A model generated the notes under the pieces. It had not been told where the DNA came from. It made no database searches and was given only the letters and a program-made list of their open reading frames with translations. From Aquatica leii (Eukaryota; Arthropoda; Insecta; Coleoptera; Lampyridae): a stretch of 64,000 nucleotides of DNA. The stretch covers positions 27,962,354-28,026,353 of the forward strand of contig CM069432.1 in NCBI GenBank assembly GCA_035610365.1. The letters run 5' to 3'. A program made the translations under genes and the position numbers. The first letter of the stretch is position 1; every line of letters begins with the position of its first letter. This document shows, piece by piece, positions 44,758 through 57,119 of this stretch.

Positions 44758-45499
44758 TGCAAAATAAAGTTAAATTAAGATTGCAAAAAGCTATCGTCGC
44801 AAATAATCGGTGACTCGTATTAATATTTTTCGAGCCCCACGTTGGGCGCCAATTAATGTTATGTAAAATAAAACAATTTACATGTAAAATTTAATTATTT
44901 ATTCGAACTAGCATTATTTTTTCTGCAGGGCAGAAACGTGAATATTATTACTCTCACCGATGCTTCTAATTTATCGAAAAGAAACAAAATAATAAATTGT
45001 AATAATAAGAAAAATAAATAGCTATATAATCTAAACAAAATATTTAAATTGCGTTTGTTAAGGCCTTGTCCAAATCCAATTAACTGAATGCGCCCAAGCA
45101 TTACCCGCATTACCAATAAAAAAAAATAAAAAATTACTACTGCCACTATTTTGGCAACTATTCATAAGCAACTATTTCTTTTCGATAATTTTTCAAGTAT
45201 CAAGTTAATTAAGATTTTTTTTCTACGATTATTTGTTATAAATTAAATAAATGTGTTTCTATAAAAGAACAACAAAAAAAGGTAAATTTGACAACGATAA
45301 AAAATATTTTGAACGAAAAGAAAAAAAAATATGGTAAGTATCTAACCTAACTAATTATAATCAAAAATAGGATAATGTCCCCTTTGCAGTTACAAAACAA
45401 ACGATTGTGCGGAGAACTCGTGTCCCGTGTACCTGTTTAATTCAAGGAGGCACAATCAACCGTAGTCTTCTACCATAGGGTTCGTTGATGTTGTGCTCG

Positions 45500-46080
45500 G
45501 CTAGCCTAAGGATTGCAGGAGGAACTTGCATGTATCCGCTTTTTGGATATTGTGCGATACACCACATGGTACGTACAACAGGATTTAGTGAAATTGGATA
45601 ACAGAAAACTCTCATCCAAATTTTGTAATATTAAAAGTTTTGAAACACATAGGAGAAGAAGCCAAGATGGAGGTGGCTTAACGAAGTATTGCTCAGGTGT
45701 AGTACCACTAATTATGGAAAAATCCAATAAAGAAACCAGTCTGTACGATATACTAATACTAAATAAATTGACCAGATTTCTTATTTGTAGATGATGTTTC
45801 AAATAAATCCGCATTTGCGTAATCGTCTAAATGATTTGAGCTTGACAACATCACCGTACCAAACACCAATTGCAAGTGCAATATTTAAAAGGAAACAGAC
45901 CTTTATCAATCGATTTGAAAAAAAAAATTCCTCTGATAACAACAACAAATTTGAATTTTGAACGTATAGGCAACTTTCACTACCATTTATTCATTTACAA
46001 ATAGAACCAAAGATAAAACACAAAATTATTAATTGATTTTAATCACGTAACAAAATTAATGTAACAATGGTTTTCATTAT
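45500..46080. other. unassigned part of fossil D
   Basis: Contains an open stretch on the plus strand at 45513-45794 (MQEELACIRFLDIVRYTTWY...). I do not recognise it. It may be part of the LTR of fossil D or a separate small insertion. Confidence 0.3.
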
Positions 46081-49000
46081 TAAATTGGTTCATGCCACTC
46101 CACGTGAATATGTGGGCGAATTTTGTGTAGTGTTGAGTGAAAGCTTATTTTGGGGTATGTGGTTTTATGTTTTTTTGTATTGAGGACTTAAATTAATTCT
46201 TTAGCGGGTCCGATCCCTCCACATGTAACCTTATCAGTGACGTTCGTGACATCTGGTAACACCTGTTTGTCGAAAAGTTTCCATGACGTCAGGTCGCTGA
46301 AGGCTAAGGGGTTGTACACCACTTTATGGAAAGAAATATTTATACAAGTACGAAGTTAATTAGAGGGAAGCGCATTCTTTTACGTCAAATATTGTATGCA
46401 TTAAATCAAATTACTTATGCTCACACAGTATGTACACTTGTGTCAAATTGCATATTACGTTTAAGGTCAGACTGGTACAGAATTAGCTAATCCCCTAGTG
46501 GATAATACACCACTGTAAGTATTGCATTATCTATTTTACTTTGATTTTCGTATCTTGAAATTTAACTTAATAAAGTAAAGTCATTCCTTCGTTAAATTTA
46601 AAAGTTAGATTGATTAGATGTGAGACGTGTTGTCCCGACAAAGGGCGTAACTTATATTTAGACGATATCTCCCTAATTTAAACCTTCATCGTCTTGGCGC
46701 CTTTTTAGCTTTAATCTATAATTTAGCATCACAAAGCCTGCGACTCCCTTTTCGGGGAAACTGTGTTCCTTTTTTTTTATAGTTACAAGAAAACCAGCGT
46801 AACAAATTTGGCACCCAACTGTCTGGGCTCGATTTTGTGTGTGCGATTATAATTTCTTCTAGTTTTATTGATCCTTTTACCTTTTCTATGTCTTTCGTGG
46901 GTTCGATTTACTTTGCTTCGCTTCTTTAGTTATTGCTAAAAGACTTGACGTCGGAGTTACTTCACTAATTTTTACTTCTTTGATTTTGGTGCTTCGGTTC
47001 GACTTTACGTTAGTTATTTACTTATTTTTATTTTATTTGGATATCTAGGCAGATACTCGGTGAACTTTAGCTTTGATTTTTAGATTAACTCTAGTACGTC
47101 GGTTAACATTTTCTGCTTATTAGATTAGTTACTTATTAGTGATACTACTTGTACTTACTTTGCTCAGATTTGAGTTTTAGTGTTAGCAAATTTCTGCTTT
47201 GGTTAACTGCTTTGCTTAGTTTCTTTTTTTAGGTTTTATTGTGATTTTAGTGTGTTAGCTATGTATTCTTCAGATTAAGAACCACCACTTCTTACTTCTT
47301 CGGACTACATGTCCATGTAACGTTTTCTGGTGAAGGTCCTTCTTTACTTATAGAATTTCTTATTCGTATTGATAAGTTGTGTTTGTCTCGTGGTGTTTCA
47401 CAACATCAAGTTTTTCTTTCAGCTTTTGAGGTTTTATCTGGCAAAGCCCTTCTTGTTTTTAGGACGAATCGAAGTTCGTTACGTTTGTGAAATGATGTTG
47501 CTGCTTTGTTGAAGTCGGAGTTTTTGCCTGTAGATTACGACGATCGTTTGAGAGAGACCATTCGCAAGCGTACTATGGGGCCTGACGAATCTATTGGTAC
47601 TTAAATTACCACCATGCGATTTTTTTTTTCAGCTATGGAAACCGGTCTCAGAACAAATACAGCTCAAGGTTATTCGCCGGAATCTAAAACCGTTCTATCA
47701 ACTTCCTTTAGCGTTAATTTAAATCACATCTATCGCTCCATTAATATCTTTAGGCAAGCGTTTGGAGTCGAACATCAATTCTCTTGATTCTTTCAACTTC
47801 TCAACAACAGGGATTGGTGAAAAAGTTCAAGAGTCCCTTCTGCTATTCCTGCTACTTGTTTCCTTAATACTTCAACACTTTCTTCTTCTGTATCTACTTC
47901 TACTTCAAATACTTGTGTTCGTTGTCGTTCTCAAGGTGATAAGCCTTTACGTACTATTCGTTCTCTTCTTTTTCTTCCTTCTAATTTCTTTTCAGTTTAT
48001 AGGAATATTAGACCTACCACTGATCCTTGGTATTTAGGTATGATGTCTAAAGTTACTGCTTCTCCGCGTCGTTCCTTTCGTTAGTGTGTTGTGAAAAATC
48101 TTTTATGTAAACGTGTACGCATTTCCTCTTCTGATCCTTGCGTTTGGAAGTTAGTTGTACCATCGGACCAGCGCAAGCAACTTATTCAGGATCACCATAT
48201 TACATCTGATTGTGATCACCGCAGTGTTAGGCGCAATTTAGAAGGTCTTCGCTGTCACTTCTACTGGCGTTGTATGAGACCTAAAGTTGCCGAATTCATA
48301 CGCTATTGTTCTTGTTTGAACCCACAACGAAGCAATCAGATTAGGTTACGTCACGCCTTGCCAGCAACGTTGAAGCTTTCCAACATTCATGTCGCTACAA
48401 GATCTACGCGTATACATAGGGTTCGTGCTGTTTCTCCTGATGTAAAAGCCACTGCTCTTACATCCACTTCGTCCTTCTGCTTAATCTTTGCTGTCTCCTT
48501 CTTCTAACCGTTTTCTTTTTTTTTCATCGGCGTCGCAAACGTCGTAAATGCTAGTTCACTTTTTGGGCTTTTGACTTTCGACGTTTGCTATTATTTTGGT
48601 TCTTTTTTTTTGTTTTGATGGTTCCATTGTTTAAATACGTTATTAGTATCTTTTTTGTTGTGGTTCGGATGCTATCTATTTGCTTTCACCCATCTTACTG
48701 TCACCGAAATTCTTTTTTTTGGTGAAGTTTCTGCTAAAATTCTTTCTGTTATTTTCTTCTACATCTTACTTCAAGACAGACTACCTTTCCGTCTGTACAT
48801 ATTTATATTTGCTTAGTCGGCTTTTTTGGATTGGTACGACATATATAGAATTTTCTCTTCTGCTTTTGGATTTGGTTTTTTCTTTTCATGAGTTTTCTGT
48901 TCCGCTCGTCGTCATTAAAGTCTTGAAGTATACTTTCCAATTTGGAACAGAAATTGTTATGCTTTCGTTCGATGACTAACTGTGATATCTTTTCTCGTTT

Positions 49001-50627
49001 TTTGCGGTTGATTGGGCACCGTAAAGTGGTCTCTCTTTTCGTTCTTCTACGGGGAGAAGAACGAATCAGGCATCAACATCAGGCCTTATTTTTCTCCGTC
49101 TTTCTCTATCTCTTATATTTTCTACTTTTCTTTAATTTTTTCTTGAGCGTATCTATCTTTTCTGTGTACCAACCATTATTCTTTCTCTTTGATTCTCTTT
49201 GTGAGTCGCCTCTAGGGCAGTTGGTTGGGCATTGAAGGGCGGGTAACTCCTTTTCGTTTCTTCTACAGAGAGAAGAACGAATCAGACAGTCTAATCTTTC
49301 TCCGTCTGTCTCTTTTCTTCCCTTCTTGTCTTCCTTACTTTTCATTCTCTTTTTCTTTTGATTTTAAATGTTCCCCTTTAGGGCAATTATCTCTTTTGCA
49401 TTTTCTTTTATCTTGATTTGTTGCTTGAATACTTTCTTTCTTTTTAGTAACTTCCTTCTTTGGTGTTCACTGTAACTTTGTTTTTTTTTCTTTCTCAGTT
49501 ACTTCTCTCGCTTTATTGGGTTTAGTGGTTTTTTGTTTTATTGTGCTTGGGATAGACTGCAACGTCGCTTCTAGTACTCTGTACTTCCGGTTAGTCGGCA
49601 TTTTTGATGTTGTCAGTCACCGTTAGGATATTTCTCTTCTTTGGGTTTCTTTGACTCTTGGAATAATCCGTTTTTTGGCATTTACATTCCAATGTGACAT
49701 ACCAACACCAAGAGCAGTAACTCACGATGCTCAATTAGCAAGTAAAGCTTCCTGTTCTTCTTCATTGACTTTTACTTTTTTTTTTTGGTTTTGTTTCAAG
49801 TTTTGCGGTTTGGATTTCTCTTAGATTGGCACTCATTTAGTGTTAAACTTTTTGGTGACTTTGTTGTTGTGACTCTTGGATTACTGATTTTTTTCTCTGC
49901 CTTTTTGGGTAGTCCGACTTGTGTCGACTTTTAGCCAGAATCTTCTTTTTGCTTAAGATTTCTCTGGTTTTCTTTGCTTAGATCTTTAGGGTCTGCTTAT
50001 TTTTTTGGTGGAAGAATCTTATATCATCTGTTGACGACTTTTTGGACAAAACTGCATTAGTTTTTCTTTTGACTATTTTTTTAAATCCGCGTATCACAAT
50101 TCAACATCTGCTAGATACTTGGTTTTTCTTTTTTACTTCTTGAGTTTTGGGGCTTACATTTGGGGTTGGAGTTGTATTTGTGGGCTGGGGTTTCACGGGA
50201 TTTGAAAGCATTGTTCTTGATCGTGGTCTAAACTTTTTTCTTTCTTGTACTTCTTTTTTTTTTCTTTTGGTTTGCTTAGTATTATCCGTCAATGAGGTCT
50301 ATGGGACTGCGTTGCTCTCTTGCTTTATAGCGTAACGACTGATGTCGACTTTCAACAAGTATATGTTCTGATACTATTCTTCTGTTGGTTGAAGTTTTTG
50401 GTTCTTTGGAGTATTATTCCGCTTCATGCGATTTTTGGACACATCTGGTTGGTGATGCTTAGCAAATTGGGAAAACTTTCTTTTGCGTTTTTTCTTAGGT
50501 TGGGTGTTATTGTATTTGGGTAGGTTTTGAATTTCAGGATTTTGTCCTTGGCGTATGCCTAAATTTGTATTCTTGACTTTAGCTAGTGTCCACTTCCCAG
50601 GTTTTTATGTTGCAAGGGGGGGGGATT

Positions 50628-51160
50628 TGTTATGTTAAAAAGTTGTTAGTTCAATTTTCAAGTATAAAAATTTTTCAAGTATAAAATTTGTTCCTCGACC
50701 TTTTTCTTCGTAGCCAGTTGTCAAAACGAATTCATTCTCGTGTAAACGTTTTGGAAATTGCGTCAAATATTGTATGCATTAAATCGAATTACTTGTGCTC
50801 ACACAGTATGTACACTTGTGTCAAATTGCATATTACGTTTTAGGTCAGACTGGTACGGAATCAGCTAATCCCCTACTGGATAATACACAACTGTAAGTAT
50901 TGCATTTTCTATTTTACTTTGTTGTTCATTTCTATTATTAGAATGGCCACACTTATATACTAGGTTTTAATCACAATTAATATTAAAGTCTTTTTTTGTG
51001 TGTCACATACTTATTGGGTGCGCTTTGATTCCCGATACTTTGATTTTCGTATTCTTGAAATTTAGCTTAATGAAGTAAAGTCATTCCTTCGTAAAACGTA
51101 AAAATTGGATTGATTAGGGCACGTAGATGTGCGACGTGTTGTAACTTATATTTGGCCTGT
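50628..51160 (+). repeat. 3' LTR of Gypsy fossil C
   Basis: Matches 42554-42687 and 46380-46680, including the shared words CAATTT/CATTTT and ACAGTATGTACACTTGTGTC. It is preceded by a polypurine tract. Its far end cannot be placed exactly; similarity to the 5' LTR fades near 51160. Confidence 0.8.
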
Positions 51161-52994
51161 GATATCAACCCATGTAATATTGTTGGCAACGTTTATGTAA
51201 CTATACTTATATACTGTCTCCTTCAACTCCTTTTGTGATACAATAAAATAAATAAATACAAAAATTAATTTTGTGAGTTGTTTAAACTGTTGTAAGTAAA
51301 AAATTGACTGTAATTATCGGTTTTTGAGTATCTGCCATTCTCGGTTTTTTGTCGTCGAGTATTTTTTTCAATAAAAAAGCAATTTTCTGTTTCAATGTCG
51401 GTCAAAAATGCTGTTTATGTAATTAAAATTATTTTTCACGTATTATATTTTAAAACAATTTTCTGAGCAGCAACTGACCAATAAATAATCTCGTGTAACT
51501 GCACTATTAATTAGATGATTTTGCAGAAAAGAAGATTGTAACACACTTTGTAAATCAGATACATAATACCAGCGTTGATAAATTACATAAATTCTCAAAC
51601 AAAAGGCTACAACACGTCAAAAAAACTACAATAGCCGTAAATTACAGTTTTAAGGTAAAAAACACGTTTTATGTTTGTATTGTTGTGTCATTAATAATGA
51701 ACGTGATGTTAAAAAAAAGCATATTCAGTGCAAATAAGTTTATTTTAGTTTAACCGTCTCTACTTAAAAAAGAATTAGAATTGGTTAAGTTCATTGAAAA
51801 GCAAATATGACAATAGACCGTAAACGCCGTTTGAGTAAAATCGTGTCGCTAAAATTAACAACGGGGACAAAACAAAAACAAAATCTAAAAGTGAAAGATA
51901 AAAGGGTTTAGTGATACAGATTGAGATAAAGCAATTACTGATGTAGATAGGAGCTGTGGCGTAACATATTATTATCCTATCAAGACCGGTTGATGTACGC
52001 ACCCTTCTGGTCATTTGCATTCTATGAGGGTCCGACCCTTACGCTTATTTACCGTCCCTGTCTCAACACACATCGGGACACCAATTATTGTAATAATGTA
52101 TGAGAAGTTCCCTTAAACAGACTTAAATTACATTAAAAAAAAAGATTACCGGAATTACGCTAATCTGATTGAGGAAACTTATTATTTATTCTCATAGACA
52201 CAACTGAGATTATTGGTCATCATTATAAATTACAAACTAAAACTGTAATGAATGCAATTCAAATTTAGTAATAGTAAAAACAAGGGTTAACTACAACTAG
52301 CTTCAATAAAAGTTGCCAAAACAATCAATTAGCGTAATTAAGTATGAAGAATTAAGCTTTGATTTTCACACTTATTCAATGTCATCAACAGAAAAGTACT
52401 AATTTTAAATGCGATTACGTTTACTAACTAAATGTCAACCGTCGCTTGTTGTTGACTACGTCTCAAGTAAACCAATTTTCGCGTTTCAGCTTTCGACAAT
52501 AAGTTTAAATTTTGTCCTTTGTTTTCAACTTACAGCAAAAAGCCTCTTTTCTCGATAGCTTTAAACTCTTTTGTAAGTTAAGTATAACTTTGTTATCAAA
52601 AAGTTTTTTATACATTTTCTGTGTTTTTGAAGCGAAATTTTAAATCTTTAATTTGCTGTAAGAACGTAAGGAGACAATTAAAGTTTCGTTAGACAATTTT
52701 AGTATACTATAAAATTGTGAAAGCTTTAAAATTGTTTAAAAGTAGATGACATTAATTTTATTGACAAATAAAAATTTTGTAATTAGCAAATTAAAATCAA
52801 ATAATAGGTATTTATATACAAAGTACATTATGTAACGAGCCGCAGTTTATGGCTGATAAATTTACGAGAATTTATAAAATACGCTTAGACATCTTCAATG
52901 AAAAAGTTTTGCGTTAAACAAAGCCTATTCAAACAAATAAATTAATATTTGAAGCAATCCCAAGCATCATTAGAACGCTGTCAAAAATTTACTC
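51161..52994. other. anonymous stretch
   Basis: AT-rich, without a recognisable domain. A GC-richer block at about 51940-52080 (near TCAAGACCGGTTGATGTACG and GAGGGTCCGACCCTTACG) may be a remnant of another element. I see nothing else to name. Confidence 0.4.
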
Positions 52995-52998
52995 TATA

Positions 52999-53405
52999 GT
53001 AGTAGTTCTTAAACTCTTTTGGCCTACTGACCCCTTTACATAGTCAAAATTTGCCCATGGACCCAGGAATGCAAAAACTACATAATTGCATAATAGAAAA
53101 ATTACAAATTTAATTTTGATGGCTTTAATGGTAAATGATCGCGTAAAAAGAAAACATAAATAAAACATTTTGTTGACGATTTATTGACATTATCACTTTT
53201 GTTTAAAATATAAAAAAAAATTTTTAATAACTTGGATGAACCTAATAGGATGTTATAAGTGTATTTATGTTCGACTCAATGTTTGTGAGCAACAACTGCA
53301 AATCCCCAAGAGTACTAATTTTTAGTCGGTTCCTATTTTTTTGTGATGAGGCTCATAACGGCACTAAAGCCACGTTCTACCAATGGAATTCTGCAAAGTA
53401 ACGCT
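52999..53405 (-). mobile_element. hAT element remnant, 3' end
   Basis: On the minus strand the C-terminal dimerisation domain of a hAT transposase can be read at about 53400-53240: RIPLVERGFSAVMSLITKK, then GDLQLLLTNIESNINTLI. The sequence then runs to an end that, on the plus strand, reads TAGTAGTTCTTAAACTCTTT followed by GGCCTACTGACCCCTTT, the usual terminal sequence of one hAT group. The front of the gene is absent. Confidence 0.7.
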
Positions 53406-53534
53406 TTTTTGAATTGATATTTGAGATGTAAATGTCAGATAGCTACAAATTGTGTACCAATGAATTTTTTAGAAAAATAAGTAATTCAAAAATTAATCAA
53501 CAACAGATAATAATACAGTAATATATGTACACTC

Positions 53535-53610
53535 GCTTTCAACCAAAATGACCGCTTAAGATCGATTCACATTCTAATAGTATAGTGTTTCTCATTAGAG
53601 GTTTGAAGCA
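53535..53610 (-). repeat. short dispersed repeat, copy 1
   Basis: The reverse complement matches 61820-61890, sharing ATTAGAATGTGAAT and CGATCTTAAGCGGTC and the flanking CTTC/CTAATG words. It lies about 130 bases beyond the hAT remnant. The origin is unknown. Confidence 0.65.
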
Positions 53611-53619
53611 AAAAAAGCA

Positions 53620-54205
53620 TTGTAATTTTATTACCTACATAATTGAATAAAATAATAAAAATTTAAGCTTAGTGATCTGTATATAATAATAAGTACGGTA
53701 GGTCAGATTGGCATTTATTTTAAATGTATCTAATACTTAAAATGCATTTTTAGAGAATTGATATGTTACACAAGCTAATCATTCTAAAATTTTTATTTCT
53801 TATATCAAATATTTATATAAAGTATTGCCTGTATCACTAATTATATTAATTGCGCATTCGGAATAACAATGCATAATTAATATCATTTTAATATTGGTTT
53901 GATTATTAAAAATTTTTTTTGGCTGTGCTAATGATAATAAATAGCAAAATACTTCAATATGAATACTGTAAAAATACTTCAAATAGTCAATTAAGTAAAA
54001 AAAACCATATGGTACTGTTCTTTTGTGCAAAACGACCTTCAGATTCCAAAATTAATATCATTTACATTTTTCGTAAAATAACGATAACTTTGTCATATTT
54101 GTAGTAATATGGAGTAATTTAAATCATTGTTTCAACCAAACCACATTTATTTCAATATAGTATATAGGTATATTATAAAAATACGTTTATATTATAAATT
54201 ATATA
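53620..54205. other. AT-rich stretch without a recognisable gene
   Basis: Nothing seen beyond AT-rich DNA. The terminal repeat of the Tc1 element that follows could lie here, but I could not find a matching partner on the other side. Confidence 0.35.
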
Positions 54206-54215
54206 CTTAAACTAA

Positions 54216-55667
54216 TTAATATTTTGTATAGAAACCGTTATTTTCTAAACATTCTCTTAACCTGTTCGGCATCGAGTTAATTAATTTTTCGCGGAAGTTC
54301 GATCCTCGGAAACGTTCCCAAGCTTCATTTGCAGTTTGCACTATATTATTTAAGTTTCTGGCCGGAATGTCACGGCGATTATTGGTCCAAGTTCTGGTCA
54401 TAGCTGCCCACATGTTCTCGATGGGGTTTAAATCTGGAGATTTTAGTGACCATTCTAAAGGAATTACGTCGTTTCTGTCCTTAAACCACTCATTTACGAT
54501 TCTGCTTTTATGAATTGGCGAATTGTCTTGGACAATAACAATTTCCTCCAATTCTTTTTCTGGATAAAGTGTTCGCACACTAGGCACTAAAATTTCGTCT
54601 AGCACTCGAACGTAACTTTCAGGCGTAAATCGTGGTGGAGAAACTAGAACAAATTCAGCCGGCCCAGCTTTTAAAATCCACCCCAAAGTCTACCAGAGAT
54701 TCTTCCACTTTGTCGATTTTTACGAACATGTTCAGTACTAAATCTTGTATTTTGTGGTCGCCAAAGTGTCATAGACGACTCTTGTGTCGATAAAAATACC
54801 TTTTCGTCCGTAAAAATCACCGTACTTCAGTCTCTGTACAAATTATTTTGACAGAATCTAATTCTTGCTTGAGCATGCCTTTCTGTTAATTCAGGTTTTG
54901 TCGCAGGCTTACTTGCAAATAATCCCGTGTCGTTTAATTTGCGTCGTATCGTTGAAGCGCTGCAGTTTAAATGAACTTTTTCTCGAATTCGCGGAGCAGT
55001 TGTAAAAAGAGAATTTTGAACACACCTAAGAATATCTGCAACTTCCTCTATGGTAGTTGGTCTATTTATTTCTTTTGGTTTTGTTATAAGAGAAAGTTCT
55101 CCTTCTTCATCAAACCTTCGAAGCCACCGACGAACTTGGGGCACCTGTATATGTATTAGTAAATTACGTTTTCTTAAAACCAATGTTATTTTTTTAAACA
55201 ACAATACCTTTAATAAAGTTTAAAGTGTGTTTCTTTTCCACTTAAAATATATTTTTTTAATTTATTCTGAACCCTGATTGTTTATTACCAATAGATTTGT
55301 AAGAAAAAAACTCAAATACGACAAATTATTTGAAAACATTGATGTCGATTTTGGATTGTAATAATACATTAACATATGCATAATTTTAATTAATATTATA
55401 TTCTAATTTTAGTTAATGGGATAAAATGAAACTAAAAAAACTTTTCGTTTAAGATTACGTAAAATATTTTTTTAAGGATGTTTAAGATTAGTAATTAATC
55501 AATGATTCAGTCTATTTTAAAGGCTTATTATAAGCAAATACTAAAAATCTTACCGATAATCCATTTTGTAAAGCAATTTCACATTGAGGAATTCCATTAG
55601 CAGCCATTCGAGAAATTGCAATTCTTGTTTTTACACTGGAATCTCTCTGCCCAAAACCTCTACCCAT
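54216..55667 (-). pseudogene. Tc1-type (DD35E) transposase with one intron
   Basis: Exon 1 (55554-55667) starts at ATG 55667 and reads MGRGFGQRDSSVKTRIAISR to the donor TCG|GTAAGA. The acceptor ATATACAG is at 55145, giving an intron of 409 nt. Exon 2 (55144-54216) continues VPQVRRWLRRFDEEGELSL, then the catalytic blocks FTDEKVFLS, IVQDNSPIH and KSPDLNPIENMW, and ends NNGFYTKY at a TAA. Joining the exons restores the helix-turn-helix (ALQNGLS|VPQVRRWLRR). The gap between the second aspartate and the glutamate is 35 residues, that is DD35E. One TGA (a likely W codon, after NNLYRD, about 54838) and one frameshift near 54690 inactivate it. Confidence 0.85.
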
Positions 55668-55789
55668 GTTTGATTATTTTTAACAATTAATTACTTACAC
55701 TAATCTCAACTATATGTATTTTATAATAACAACTAAAATTATTTGCTGATCAATGTCTACTTGCAATAATGCGATGTCTGAATTCTTTG

Positions 55790-56760
55790 AAACTGTTCCG
55801 AATTTCTTCGATCTGTATTAGTTGTACAGTGTTTCGTATTCTTTTTTTTAGTGCATTTTTACTGTTTGGTATCGGTTGGGAATAAACCAGATTTTTGAAG
55901 CGACTCCATAAAAAAATCTAGTATAGTGGGGTCGGGTGATCTTTGAAACCACGCAATCGGCATATTTCTTGCTATCCACTCCAAACATTAAATTCATACA
56001 TTCAGCTACGTGTGCTGTTGCATGTGCAGGGCATCTGTCTTGATGTAAATAAATTTCTTGCTTTTTATCAGCGGCACATCATGTAAATACTTTTCCCTAA
56101 TATATTTTTAAACAGCTATAGATAATTGTTCTCATTTAACCGTCCTTCTATGAAGTAATGTCCAATAATGCCAAAACGATATGAAATAACACACCACAGA
56201 TTCATGTTTTGGTTATATTGTCTTCTACAATAAATTCAAAAATTTTCTGTAGACCAGTAACGATAACTTTGAAAAGAAATAGCGCTATGTGTATTAAAAG
56301 TTACTTCGTCTTAAAATAATATATTTTTATAAAAATTTCGTTCTTCAATACATTTTTCCCCGATGGTAAGACAAAATAATAATCTTCAACCTACATCACA
56401 TGCTTTGAGAGTGTTTACAAGTTTTGGTTTGAATGGCTGCACCTTATTAGATTTGTAAATTGTTTGCAATTGCGATTTACTAACACTAATATTAGGTGAA
56501 CGTGCTCGCAATGATAGCATAGGATGCTTTTACACCGAATCCATTGCAACAGTAGTTGCGGCATCGTTTTTGTCATATATTTTTTTTCTTGACGTTAAGA
56601 ACTCTATGGTTTCAAGAAAATTTTTAGTTGTAAGAAGCGGATTTGCCTCGTAGCAGATAACCCCATTTAGCCGTTGGTGTCGTAACACAAATAGTTTTCT
56701 AATTGTAGCCCCTTTCAATCCGTGCTTGGACTTGGAGCATGAGTACGATATATGTATATA
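55790..56760 (-). pseudogene. mariner-type transposase, heavily decayed
   Basis: On the minus strand the readable parts are a front with KGATIRKLFVLRHQRLNGVI, a second helix-turn-helix region (ISVSKSQLQTIYKSNKVQPF), the first catalytic block (ILF-DEVTFNTH, with SYRYWSTEN after it), GHYFIEGRLNENNYL, the second block (LHQDRCPAHATAHVAECMN) and the third (DHPTPLY-IFLWS). The distance between the last two is about 40 residues but cannot be fixed because of a frame change. Many stops are present. It is related to the DD41D group, but not close to the copies at 6.2 and 38.6 kb. Confidence 0.75.
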
Positions 56761-57119
56761 CTGAGGTCCAAGTTATTGTTACTATAATACCAATAAGTAA
56801 TTTGAGTGATTTTAGTGTTTCTAGTTATAATCATTCATCCGGAAATTAATGTAATCCGGAGACAGGAAAGACTGTAAAAATTTTTTTTTACAAAACGAAA
56901 TAAAAAAAATTCGTTAATTACCATGTGGGCTGATTACGGTACAATCATCCGGAATCATAATTTGTTAAATTGCCCTAAACATGTGTTGTCCACAACTACT
57001 CACAATCTCCAAAAAACATGGCTACCGCCCTAAAAAAATGGAATCTCATCGCGCATTACTTTTGCTAAGGAACTTTGTAGTTGCAAAATTATTTGCGTTT
57101 AGTTCGTATTTCAACGATG

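Larger units (their letters stand above)
42688..46379 (-). mobile_element. Ty3/Gypsy retrotransposon fossil D, nested in the LTR of fossil C
   Basis: Flanked by TTACG on both sides (42683-42687 and 46380-46384), with the LTR of fossil C continuing on both sides. It lies on the minus strand. Its parts, from high to low coordinates, are an LTR edge at 44857, a primer-binding site TGGCGCCCAACGTGGGGC (about 44838-44850), gag (44757 to about 43485), protease (about 43430-43165, LLDSGTNKTFI) and the C-terminal end of pol (about 43000-42780, YEGHYKIKRQLGYCVYELED, RWHVKDLKPYIV). It is broken. Its ends at the duplication are not TG...CA, so the exact boundaries are uncertain. Confidence 0.78.
42554..51160 (+). 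mobile_element. Ty3/Gypsy retrotransposon fossil C
   Basis: The 5' LTR starts TGTTATGTTAAAAAG at 42554 and ends at about 46804, but is itself split by a nested fossil at 42688-46379. The 3' LTR starts at 50628 with the same TGTTATGTTAAAAAG, directly after a polypurine tract (a run of G at about 50615-50624). After the 5' LTR comes TTTGGCACCCAACT, a primer-binding-site-like stretch. Recognisable internal parts are gag (about 47290-47800, GVSQHQVFLSAFEVLSGKAL) and an integrase region (about 48090-48450, HHITSDCDHRSVRRNLEGLR). The element is heavily broken and its LTRs differ, so it is old. It entered the Tc1 gene at 42553. Confidence 0.82.

Noticed and set aside
48680-49416. Hydrophobic open frames that look like membrane proteins
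   Set aside because: They come from a T-rich low-complexity part of Gypsy fossil C, where F and L codons arise by composition.
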